Both the position numbers and the translations under genes were made by a program. The notes beneath the pieces are model-generated. The model made no database searches, had not been told where the DNA came from, and saw nothing but the letters and a program-made list of their open reading frames with translations. This document shows positions 40,458 to 49,319 of a DNA stretch of 64,000 nt, piece after piece. This DNA is from Opitutia bacterium (GTDB taxonomy: Bacteria; Verrucomicrobiota; Verrucomicrobiia; Opitutales; Opitutaceae). Location: assembly GCA_947449835.1 (NCBI GenBank), contig CANFSZ010000007.1, positions 1-64,000 of the forward strand. Reading direction: 5' to 3'. Numbering within the stretch: position 1 is the stretch's first letter; each line of letters begins with the position of its first letter.

Positions 40458-42122
40458 TTATTTTTTGACGGGGATCGGCGCGAGCTCGGGCACCTTCCCG
40501 ACCACGCGGATTTCTAGATTGCGCAGGCTAAACGCCACTTTGCGCGGGTCGCCGTTGCTCGGGAATTGAGCCGCCTTATCGGTGTCGAATCGCCACACGG
40601 TATCACCGGGCGGCAAGAGCACACCGTTGAGCGCCACGCCGCGCAAGGTATGCACGGTTTCGCCCGCCCACAGCACGGCACCACCAGCGCCCTCGGCACG
40701 CACGTTCACCTTGCGCTCGTCACTGCTCTTCAGGTCGAAGGCGATATCGACCTGAATCGGAAACGGATGGGGATTGCGGAGCACCACCTCGGCGGCGCCC
40801 CGACTCCAGCGCCAATAATCAAAACGCGAGCGCTCGGGCAGATACCATTCTTCGTCTTTGAAGATCGCTTCGATCGTGCGGCCCGTCGACTCGACCATGC
40901 GCAAGGCCCGCGGGCCTTCGAGGCGGAAACTTTCGCGCCCCGGCGGCTTGAGCGTTTCGCTCGAGAAAAACACCGTAAGATTTCCGAGCAGCAATAAAAC
41001 CCACCAAGCCCGCCCGCGCGGCACGAGAATGTTAAACGCGAGCGTCATCGGCAGCAGCACGCGCGAAGCTGCCCCCGGGTAACCTTCCCAGACGGCATCG
41101 CCCAATACCACCAACAACATCGCATAACCGATTCCGGCCCGCCACCAAGCCTCGCTCCAGCGCGGCCGCAGCACGAAAAACAAACACTGCGCCGTGAGCG
41201 CCACCAACATCAGCGCGCTCCATAATCCGATGGAGCCCGCGTCGTCGGTCTTAAACACCGCCCACGTCTCCACCCACTTGTTAAAATAACCGACCAACGG
41301 CAGAGAAAAATTCCGCGCGCCCGCATCGCCGCCGTTACCAAGCCATAATTTTAAAATCACCATCCATACCGCCAACGGCGCGACCACCACCAAGCCCTGC
41401 GCGATCGCGCGCAACCAACCGCGCCGATCGCGCGCATTCGCCGGTGCAAACGTTGCTCCCGCGATGATGTTAGTTTCCTTGCCGAGTCCCGCTAGTCCCA
41501 ACACGCCAGCCGCCCACCACGAGCGCCCGCGCTCCGCCAAAATCATTCCCACGGCGATCAACAAGAGACTGGGCCCGTCGACCAGCGATCCCCGCACGCT
41601 GAAACAAAGCCCAAAAGAAAACATCACCCCAAACCAACGGAAAAAATTCCCCCAGAGTGTCGGCGGAAACCAGTACAGCAATAGGGCCGCGAGCAGAAAC
41701 CAGCACACGATATTCTGCACAGCGTAAATGTGCAGGGCCCACGCCGGATCTCCGCCCGCGAGGCCATACGCAGTCCAACAAAATAAAATCCGCCGCGCCC
41801 GATACGGCAACGAATCCACGGCCGCCCCCAGCGCCCGATTGCTCAACCACGGCCGCATCGCGATTTGCGCATAATATTGGGCATCGTAACCGGTCGAGTC
41901 GGGCTCCTCGTAGTGGTTGATCGCCTTGAGCGCTGGGACGTAGCGCTCACTGACTTTACCGCCAAACATCACCAGATAAGTGAAGCCCTTGCCCGGCACA
42001 TAAAATTGCGCGCAGATCCACACGAACAATGCCACGGTGGCGGCATAGGCAAAACGCAAAAACCAGGATGCGTTGCGTTGATAAAATGGGATCAGTCTGG
42101 CCACGAAGAGTTCAGACGCCAA
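40458..42122 (-). CDS. Polytopic membrane protein, family A copy 1 (putative GT-C glycosyltransferase)
   Basis: FYVPGKGFTYLVMFGG...STGYDAQYYAQIAMRPWL...LPYRARRILF; C-terminal EEWYLPERSRFDYWRWSRG; shares blocks with 46136-47746 and 49316-50869. Confidence 0.7.
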   Translation of the reverse strand: MASELFVARLIPFYQRNASWFLRFAYAATVALFVWICAQFYVPGKGFTYLVMFGGKVSERYVPALKAINHYEEPDSTGYDAQYYAQIAMRPWLSNRALGAAVDSLPYRARRILFCWTAYGLAGGDPAWALHIYAVQNIVCWFLLAALLLYWFPPTLWGNFFRWFGVMFSFGLCFSVRGSLVDGPSLLLIAVGMILAERGRSWWAAGVLGLAGLGKETNIIAGATFAPANARDRRGWLRAIAQGLVVVAPLAVWMVILKLWLGNGGDAGARNFSLPLVGYFNKWVETWAVFKTDDAGSIGLWSALMLVALTAQCLFFVLRPRWSEAWWRAGIGYAMLLVVLGDAVWEGYPGAASRVLLPMTLAFNILVPRGRAWWVLLLLGNLTVFFSSETLKPPGRESFRLEGPRALRMVESTGRTIEAIFKDEEWYLPERSRFDYWRWSRGAAEVVLRNPHPFPIQVDIAFDLKSSDERKVNVRAEGAGGAVLWAGETVHTLRGVALNGVLLPPGDTVWRFDTDKAAQFPSNGDPRKVAFSLRNLEIRVVGKVPELAPIPVKK

Positions 42123-42146
42123 AGTCTACCCGCACTCAACGCAAGA

Positions 42147-43655
42147 ATGGATTCTCCGACCGCCGCCGCAAATGCTTTACCTGCGCACCACTCGACGTGG
42201 TGGCGCACACTCTTTTTATGCGGATTTGTTGTTTATGCGTTTTTTTTAATTCGTCACGTGGGTGCTCAAGCCGGGGGCTCAGATTCCTCGGGTTATCTCA
42301 ATAACGCCCGCCTGCTCGCCGCGGGTCAGACGGCCACCCCGCAGCGCATTCCGCCGGGAATCGACGCGGCCCAATTCGACTCGTTCACGTTCATCCCGCT
42401 CGGCTTTCGACCGATGCCCGACGCCCAGATGGCCCCGACGTATCCGATCGGTTTGCCCTTGGTGCTCATCGCCGCGGCCAAAATTGTCGGATGGGAACTC
42501 GCCCCACCACTCGTGATGGTGGTCAGCGCCTTGCTCGCAGCCGCGTTGATGATTCCGCTCGGGCGCGCCGCGGGCTTGGCGCCGGGCTGGACTGCCGGTG
42601 GGGCGCTGTTGTTCGCGACGTGTCCGCTCACGACGTTTATGTCCGTTCAGCTCATGAGCGACATTCCCGCTACGACGGTCGCGCTTGTCGCGATTGGGTG
42701 CGCTTGGCGCAGCCGCTCGCGCAGAAGTTGGGCGCTCGCCGCCGGCGCGGGTTTCGCACTCGGGGTGTTGATTCGCCCGACCAACTTCATGCTCATCTTG
42801 CCGATCGCGGTGTGCCTCGGGCTGGATGGGCGACGTTGGTTACTACTTGGACTCGGTGGGTTTCCCGGCGCGCTCGTGCAGTTGTTTTATAACTCGGCCG
42901 CCTACGGCAACCCGTTCGCCTCCGGTTACGGCGACGATCTTGGGTCAAAATTTTCCCTCGGGATCGTGCCCGCCACGCTCGCGCATTATGTGCGATGGCT
43001 GCCGGTGTTACTCACGCCGGTCGGCATCCTCGCGGTGGTGCTCCCGTGGGTCGAACGCCGAACGCGTTTTGCGTGGGTCTTGATCGCGTGGACGGTGCCG
43101 CTTCTGGCGTTATACGCGGGCTACTGGCATACGCATGAATGGTGGTGGTATCTGCGTTTTCTGCTGCCGACGTTTCCTGCGATTATCATCGGAGGGTTGT
43201 GGGTCCTGCGGGAACTATGGGTTCGTCACTTGGCCCCAAGAATGCCGAGCCCGCTTGTAGCCCGAAGCTGCGGCATCGCCGCCATTTTAGTTATCCTCAT
43301 CCACGCCGCAGTTTGGCATCATCGACTCAACGCTCACCTCATCGGCTTTGGTGAATCCGTGTATCCGGAATCGAGCACGTGGGCTCGCGCACATCTGCCG
43401 GCGGATGCGATCATCCTCACCGAACAAACCAGTGGCGCGTTGATTTATTACACTGATTTTTCGTTGGTGCGGTGGGATAGCTTAAATCCCGAAAAATTCG
43501 CCCGTCTTACTGCGGTCGCCGGAAAACGTCCGATAGTGGCTGCTCTTTTCCCCCATGAGGTCGAAGCAGCTCTTGCCCCGCGCCTGCCGGGACGTTGGCA
43601 AAAAATTGGCGCCGTACGTCACGTCACTTTTTGGCAATGGTCACCCGAGGGTTAA
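42147..43655 (+). CDS. Polytopic membrane protein, family B copy 1 (GT39/ArnT-like)
   Basis: GGSDSSGYLNNARLLAAGQ; MSVQLMSDIPATTVALVAIG; TSGALIYYTDFSLVRWDSL; start ATG 42147 preferred over 41865. Confidence 0.7.
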   Translation: MDSPTAAANALPAHHSTWWRTLFLCGFVVYAFFLIRHVGAQAGGSDSSGYLNNARLLAAGQTATPQRIPPGIDAAQFDSFTFIPLGFRPMPDAQMAPTYPIGLPLVLIAAAKIVGWELAPPLVMVVSALLAAALMIPLGRAAGLAPGWTAGGALLFATCPLTTFMSVQLMSDIPATTVALVAIGCAWRSRSRRSWALAAGAGFALGVLIRPTNFMLILPIAVCLGLDGRRWLLLGLGGFPGALVQLFYNSAAYGNPFASGYGDDLGSKFSLGIVPATLAHYVRWLPVLLTPVGILAVVLPWVERRTRFAWVLIAWTVPLLALYAGYWHTHEWWWYLRFLLPTFPAIIIGGLWVLRELWVRHLAPRMPSPLVARSCGIAAILVILIHAAVWHHRLNAHLIGFGESVYPESSTWARAHLPADAIILTEQTSGALIYYTDFSLVRWDSLNPEKFARLTAVAGKRPIVAALFPHEVEAALAPRLPGRWQKIGAVRHVTFWQWSPEG

Positions 43656-45118
43656 CTTTTCTGACGGCGCCGCGCTCGTTTCCGCGGCTTCTCGTCGTGC
43701 TGGCAGCGCTCGGTTATGCGGCCTTCATTTATTTTGAAGGCTCACCCTTCGCCGCCGGCTCAGATTCTTCAGGCTACCTGAACAGCGCCCGTCTACTCGC
43801 TCAAGGAGAGTTTGACGCGCCCGTAAATTCGCTGCCGCAACTCGCGCCGCCCGACTGGCATTATTATTGGCAAGAACCGCTAGGTTTTACAGCTAAACAT
43901 CTGACACCGCGCATGGCGCCCACGTACCCAACAGGTCTGCCGCTCCATCTGGTGCTTGCCTCGCCGATTGTCGGTTGGGAAAAAGCCGCGCGCCTCGTCA
44001 ACGTCCTCAACGTCCTCGCTGCCGCCGCGCTCCTGTACGCGTTGGCGCGCCACTTGGCACTTTCCCGAGCTTGGGCTCTAAGCGGCGTCGCTTTTCTTTG
44101 GGCTAGCCCGCTCTTTATTTTTCAATCGCTGCAACCGTTAAGCGACGCCGTCGCGCTCACGTGGTCACTCGCGGCGATTTTATGCGCGCTGAAATCACGC
44201 CAACACGGACCTTGGGCGATAGCCGCGGGTGCAGCGTTAGCCATCGCGGTACTCGTGCGGCCGACGAGCGTGTTAATCGCCCTGCCGTTGAGCCTAGCGC
44301 TGCCCTTTGCAGGACGTCGCTGGCTCGCCGCCGCGTTGGGCAGCGCGCCCGGAGTGGCGTGGTTTTTTTATTACAACACCCAAGCCTACGGTTCCGCGTT
44401 TACCACCGGCTACGGAGACGTCAGTACTGCCTTTCACTCGAGATTTATCATCAGCAACCTGGCCCATTTTACGTGCTGGGTTCCGCTGTTGGTTTCCCTG
44501 CCGCTCACCTGCGCTGCCGTCTTTCTGCCTTGGCGCCGGCCAACATTCACTCCGCCGCGCACGATCTTAATGCTCGCGACATGGATCGGGGTTCTAGTCA
44601 TTTTCTACGTGTCGTATTTTTGCGCGGGTTCGATCTGGTCTGAAGTGCGTTTTTTATTGCCGGGATTTCCGGCGGTCATTCTAGCCGGACTTCTCGTCGC
44701 GCAACTATGGCGCCCCTCGCCGCCTTGGTGGATGCTCGTACTCGGCCTCAGCGCGCAAGTGCTACTTGCAAATCAGCTCCGCGTCACCGGTATCCGCGAC
44801 CAAGAACGCGCCTATCGTGTCGCTACGAGTTGGCTGGAAACTCATATCGCGCCGGGCTCCGTCTTACTCACGGCGCAACTCAGCGGCGCCGCACATTATT
44901 ATAACGATCTCAATCTCGTGCGCTGGGACATTCTTCCGCCTCATCACCTACCCCAACTGCGCGCCGCCGCCGCCAAAGCCCCGCGCGAGATCTACGCCGC
45001 GCTCTTTATCCCCGAAATTTCCGCCGCGCAATCCGCCTTCCCCGAAGCTCGCTGGGAGCAGATCGGCGAAACCCCCGGCGTGAAATTTTTTCGACTGCTC
45101 CCTTCGGACTCGCGCTAA
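43637..45118 (+). CDS. Polytopic membrane protein, family B copy 2 (GT39/ArnT-like)
   Basis: AGSDSSGYLNSARLLAQGEFD; FQSLQPLSDAVALTWSLAAI; LSGAAHYYNDLNLVRWDIL; start ATG 43637 overlaps copy 1 by 19 bp. Confidence 0.7.
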   Translation: MVTRGLTFLTAPRSFPRLLVVLAALGYAAFIYFEGSPFAAGSDSSGYLNSARLLAQGEFDAPVNSLPQLAPPDWHYYWQEPLGFTAKHLTPRMAPTYPTGLPLHLVLASPIVGWEKAARLVNVLNVLAAAALLYALARHLALSRAWALSGVAFLWASPLFIFQSLQPLSDAVALTWSLAAILCALKSRQHGPWAIAAGAALAIAVLVRPTSVLIALPLSLALPFAGRRWLAAALGSAPGVAWFFYYNTQAYGSAFTTGYGDVSTAFHSRFIISNLAHFTCWVPLLVSLPLTCAAVFLPWRRPTFTPPRTILMLATWIGVLVIFYVSYFCAGSIWSEVRFLLPGFPAVILAGLLVAQLWRPSPPWWMLVLGLSAQVLLANQLRVTGIRDQERAYRVATSWLETHIAPGSVLLTAQLSGAAHYYNDLNLVRWDILPPHHLPQLRAAAAKAPREIYAALFIPEISAAQSAFPEARWEQIGETPGVKFFRLLPSDSR

Positions 45119-45155
45119 AGATAAATCGGGCTCCGTGTGATTTTTACCAAGCGGC

Positions 45156-46139
45156 TTATTCGCCTGTTTTTCTCAGCCAAATTTGGCCACCACCGCCACC
45201 CGCGCACAAAGGCATGCGCTCGCGCAAAAACCCATTCTGCACGTTGTAAATCCAACTCGTGAACATCTCCACGCGCCACGCGCGGTTATACATCAAAAAC
45301 GCCCTCAACAAATACTGCTCATTCCACGCGCGCCCTTGTTCAAACCAGTCCCGCGGATAATCCAAATTGCCCGTCACATCGTGGATGTGCACGAACACAC
45401 CCGGCTTAAGCACCGGCAACACGTCGAAGAAAAGTCGGTTCACATCGCTGCCGAGTTTACTGACGTGCGACGAATCAATAAACAGCACGTCACCCGACTC
45501 CAAAGCGGAAAACACGCTAGTCGGCACGTCCTGCACCTTCTGCTCAATCAAAGTCACGCGCGCCTGATCGTCGGGCTTTAACAATTTCCGTAGGCGACTC
45601 ATGTCGGGGTCGATAAACGTGAGCTGCATCCGCCCGTCCCAAGTAAATTCATTCAAGTCCAACATCGCCGCGGAACTGAAGCCCGAGCCCACTTCGATCA
45701 CCCGCCGCGCGCCCGCGTGACGCAGCATCAGATACAACATGATCCCGTCGAAATGCCCATAGGAGGGATTATCCAAATGATAACGTCGTCCCGCTACGGG
45801 TTGCTCTGGGAACGGCTGCTCCGCGTAAAACTCCGCCAACGTTTTCAAGAGCGCGATTTGCCCCGCTTCATTCACATCGACGCCGGGAAACGGCGGACCA
45901 AATCCGCCGCGCGCAAACGCCTCCGCCACCTCGGCGCGAGAAGTCTGCGGCGAATAAAAATGCCCGGGCGGAAACACCCAGTCGCGCTCGGCCGCTTCGG
46001 CCACGAGACGCGCGTTGGCCTTTTCCAAATCAGCTACGTCACGCCGTAGATCGGCTTTGTCGCCTTCGAGTTCGTGTACGCGAATTTCCAACCGACGCAC
46101 CAGTTTGAATCTGCGCAGAAAATTATCCCAAGCCTTCAT
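45156..46139 (-). CDS. Class I SAM methyltransferase with N-terminal coiled coil
   Basis: RRVIEVGSGFSSAAMLDL, LTFIDPDMSRLRKLL, GDVLFIDSSHVSKLGSDVNRLFFDVLPVLKPGVFVHIHDV; N-terminal LEIRVHELEGDKADLRRDVADLEKANARLVAEA. Confidence 0.8.
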   Translation of the reverse strand: MKAWDNFLRRFKLVRRLEIRVHELEGDKADLRRDVADLEKANARLVAEAAERDWVFPPGHFYSPQTSRAEVAEAFARGGFGPPFPGVDVNEAGQIALLKTLAEFYAEQPFPEQPVAGRRYHLDNPSYGHFDGIMLYLMLRHAGARRVIEVGSGFSSAAMLDLNEFTWDGRMQLTFIDPDMSRLRKLLKPDDQARVTLIEQKVQDVPTSVFSALESGDVLFIDSSHVSKLGSDVNRLFFDVLPVLKPGVFVHIHDVTGNLDYPRDWFEQGRAWNEQYLLRAFLMYNRAWRVEMFTSWIYNVQNGFLRERMPLCAGGGGGQIWLRKTGE

Positions 46140-47746
46140 TTTGAGCCTTCAGGTTTGGCGGCCGGACCCGCCCGCGCAACTGCGATGTCCACATCGTACA
46201 CCGCAAACGCCAGCACGCGTTCATCGCCGTTCGCGTGCTGCACGCCAGAAGCATCGGCGCTAAATTCAATTTCCTGCGCCGCGTTAGCCGGAATCGAAAA
46301 CAAGGCCGTCTCAAAAGCCTCACGCTTCACCGCCACCGCGCCCTTCCAAAGTGCGACATCGCCCGCACGGATCGTTACGCGCATAGGTTTCAACGCGGCA
46401 ACTTCGCCGCTGAGCCGCACCGTCACGGATTCTTTCGAGGTATTGGTCAGCCGCAACCGCCCCGGACCGCTGCTCCAACGCCACTGCCGGCGGCCATCGC
46501 CTTCCGCCCCATACCAACCCACCCCACGCTCCCATTTTATCTGGGTGCGCACCGCACGTTCACCGCTGACCACAAAATTTTCATGCGGGGGCGCATTAAA
46601 TTCGTTCACCCCAACAATCGCCGAGAGGTTACCGAGCGCCAACACCGCCAACCACCGGCGCCCACGTGGTACGAGCAGGTTAAACGCGAGCATCATCGGC
46701 AGCAGCACGCGCGTCGCTGCGCCTGGATAACCTTCCCACACCGGCTGCGCGATGAAGAGCATCAGCACCGCGAAACTCGCCCCGATGCGCCACCACATTT
46801 TTCTCGGCTCACGGTGCAGCAAAAAAAACGCCGCCTGCGTCACCAAGGCCACCAGCACGAGCACATTACCCACGACCTGAGGTTCGATATTCCCAGCGAA
46901 TAATTCGCTCACAACGGTCGCAAGCTTCTCACCCAACCCAACCAAGGGCAGCGTAAAATTTCCCAGACCGGCGTCGTGATTGGCGCCAAGATGCCAGCGC
47001 ACATAACCCAGCCACGCGGCAAAGGGTAAGATCGCCAGCGCGCCCCAACTCGCTGCCACGGCCCACGCCCGCCAGACGCTGCCGCGTGACGGGATCAACG
47101 CTGTGCCTGCGAGCAAGCTCGTCTCTTTCGTCAAAAGCGCCGCCCCGAGCGCGACGACGGCACTGGGTTTTCGGCCTCGCTCAAGCGACACGACCATCAA
47201 GGCCACCAGCAAAAGACCTGGCGCATCCGCGAGCGAATTACGCACACTCATGCACATGCCGTGGGAAAATAAAATGCCCGCCCAGCGCAGCAGATTCCCC
47301 GCATTGTCCGGCGGCAACCAGCGCAATAGCACCCACGCGAGGGCGAGCCATACACCAACATTTAATAGCGCGAAAATCTGCACGATCCAGTGCGCCCGCC
47401 CAAGACCCAGAGTCCAAGCGACCCAACTCGGCAAAATCCGCCGCGCCCGATAAGAGGGGTTATCAATGGACTGCTTGAGTTGCTCGGGTTCATCTAGCCA
47501 CGGATGCAACGCGAGTTGGACGTAATACGTCCCGTCGTAGCCCCAAGAATCTTCGATCGTGTAATGGGGCACCGCCCGCAATCGCGGGACCGCCCGCTCG
47601 TCTGACTTGGCCCCGATCGACAGCAAACTCGTAAAACCCGAACCGGGAACATGGAAACGCGCCACCAAGCCCAAAAACGTCAGCGCCAAAACCAAGTAAG
47701 CGAACCGAAAACGCCAGCGCCATACCGCTATCAAGGCCCTTTTCAT
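46136..47746 (-). CDS. Polytopic membrane protein, family A copy 2
   Basis: FHVPGSGFTSLLSIGAKSDERAVPRLRAVPHYTIEDSWGYDGTYYVQLALHPWL...PSYRARRILPSW; C-terminal VGWYGAEGDGRRQWRWSSG. Confidence 0.7.
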   Translation of the reverse strand: MKRALIAVWRWRFRFAYLVLALTFLGLVARFHVPGSGFTSLLSIGAKSDERAVPRLRAVPHYTIEDSWGYDGTYYVQLALHPWLDEPEQLKQSIDNPSYRARRILPSWVAWTLGLGRAHWIVQIFALLNVGVWLALAWVLLRWLPPDNAGNLLRWAGILFSHGMCMSVRNSLADAPGLLLVALMVVSLERGRKPSAVVALGAALLTKETSLLAGTALIPSRGSVWRAWAVAASWGALAILPFAAWLGYVRWHLGANHDAGLGNFTLPLVGLGEKLATVVSELFAGNIEPQVVGNVLVLVALVTQAAFFLLHREPRKMWWRIGASFAVLMLFIAQPVWEGYPGAATRVLLPMMLAFNLLVPRGRRWLAVLALGNLSAIVGVNEFNAPPHENFVVSGERAVRTQIKWERGVGWYGAEGDGRRQWRWSSGPGRLRLTNTSKESVTVRLSGEVAALKPMRVTIRAGDVALWKGAVAVKREAFETALFSIPANAAQEIEFSADASGVQHANGDERVLAFAVYDVDIAVARAGPAAKPEGSK

Positions 47747-47828
47747 GCGTGCGAGATGCGCTGCGCCGCGCGCTTAAGGGTTGTCCGGTTCGTAAACAAT
47801 CTGTCGCATCACAAAACCACCTTCCGGC

Positions 47829-49319
47829 ATGTCAAATCCGAACCCCAGTCCTTCTGCAGCCCCACGCTGGTTTGCGTGGCTGGCCGTCGTCGCGCTGTTA
47901 GTTTACAGCTGTTTTCTGGGCGCGTATTTTACGCCCGTCGCCGGCGGCTCCGATTCTTCCGGTTATCTCAACGCCGCCCGATTGCTCGCGCGAGGCCAAA
48001 TCACGGCGCCGATGCGTGATTTCTCCGGACTCACGGCGAGCTCGGCCACGCAGTTTCAACCGCTCGGCTTCATCGCCGAACCGGCCCGCCAAAGGCTCGT
48101 GCCAACGTATCCGCTCGGCCTGCCCACGCACCTCGCGATCGCCAGCACGTTGTTCGGTTGGACGATCGGGCCGCTACTGGTGGGTGTCGGGGCTGCCTTA
48201 GCCGCGATCGTTTTGATGTACGCCATCGCTCGCGAATGGGCGATCGCGTGGCCCCTCGCCGCCGCAGGCGCGGTGATGCTGGGCGTTTTCCCGGTTACGA
48301 TTTTTATCGCGATCCAACCGCTCAGCGACGTCCTCGCCACCACGTGGGTGCTTGCCGCGATTTACGCCGCGCTCCGTGCTCGAGGCTCACCGCGCTGGGC
48401 CGTCGCCACGGGCGTCGCCCTTTCGATCGCGATTTTTGCTCGTCCGACGAACGTGCTGATTTCACCCGCCATTGCCGCGTTACTGAGTGTCGGTTGGCGT
48501 CCGTTCATCACCGCTGTTATTGGCGGATTGCCGGGCGCGCTTCTTCTCCTGGCCACCAACGCGCACCTCTTCGGTTCACCGTGGCGCATGGGGTACGGCT
48601 CGATCTTCGAGGCCTTCGACATCGCTTACTTCGGACCGACACTACTGCACTTTGGAAAATGGCTCGGGTTATTGCTGCCCGGACTTGGCCTTTTTTTTGG
48701 GTTCATCAGCTTTGGCTTTAGCCGCGCCAGTCTGCGTAACCGGATCGCGCTCGCGCTTTGGTTTTTCACGCCCGTGATTTTTTACGCGTATTACGAGGTG
48801 TCCGGGCAAACGTGGTGGTGCCTCCGCTTTATTCTGCCTGCGGTACCCGCTCTGATTCTGTCGGCGCTTTTTACGCTGGATTATTTTTTAGCGCTCCACT
48901 CGCGCACCGTGCGGATGGCGTCTGCTTTACTCGCGATTTGGGCCATAGGGTTGTCGGTGTTTTGGACGCGCGAGTTTCATACGCTGCTTAGTAAAACTTA
49001 TGAGCAAGCCTACGCCGAAATCGGCCAGTGGTCGCACGATCATCTCCCTGCGAACACCGTCTTGCTCACCAACAATGATAGCGGCGCGCTCTATTATTAC
49101 ACGTCGTTCCCGATTTTACGTTGGGACCAAATGAGCACTGCCGAATTCACCCAACACGCCGCGCACCTCACGCGGTCCGATCGCCCGCTGCATCTGATCA
49201 CCACTGAGGCCGAAGAAAATCATGTCCTCACCCAGCGCATACCCGCACGCTGGGAAAAAATCACGACCGTAGCCCAGCGCAGCATCTGGCGCTACAACGG
49301 ACCCGCCACAACTCCATGA
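47829..49319 (+). CDS. Polytopic membrane protein, family B copy 3 (GT39/ArnT-like)
   Basis: GGSDSSGYLNAARLLARGQI; IAIQPLSDVLATTWVLAAI; DSGALYYYTSFPILRWDQM. Confidence 0.7.
   Translation: MSNPNPSPSAAPRWFAWLAVVALLVYSCFLGAYFTPVAGGSDSSGYLNAARLLARGQITAPMRDFSGLTASSATQFQPLGFIAEPARQRLVPTYPLGLPTHLAIASTLFGWTIGPLLVGVGAALAAIVLMYAIAREWAIAWPLAAAGAVMLGVFPVTIFIAIQPLSDVLATTWVLAAIYAALRARGSPRWAVATGVALSIAIFARPTNVLISPAIAALLSVGWRPFITAVIGGLPGALLLLATNAHLFGSPWRMGYGSIFEAFDIAYFGPTLLHFGKWLGLLLPGLGLFFGFISFGFSRASLRNRIALALWFFTPVIFYAYYEVSGQTWWCLRFILPAVPALILSALFTLDYFLALHSRTVRMASALLAIWAIGLSVFWTREFHTLLSKTYEQAYAEIGQWSHDHLPANTVLLTNNDSGALYYYTSFPILRWDQMSTAEFTQHAAHLTRSDRPLHLITTEAEENHVLTQRIPARWEKITTVAQRSIWRYNGPATTP

Noticed and set aside
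41865-42146. N-terminal extension of family B copy 1 in the supplied ORF
   Set aside because: It overlaps the divergent family A gene, is absent from paralogues, and an ATG at 42147 sits at the expected place.
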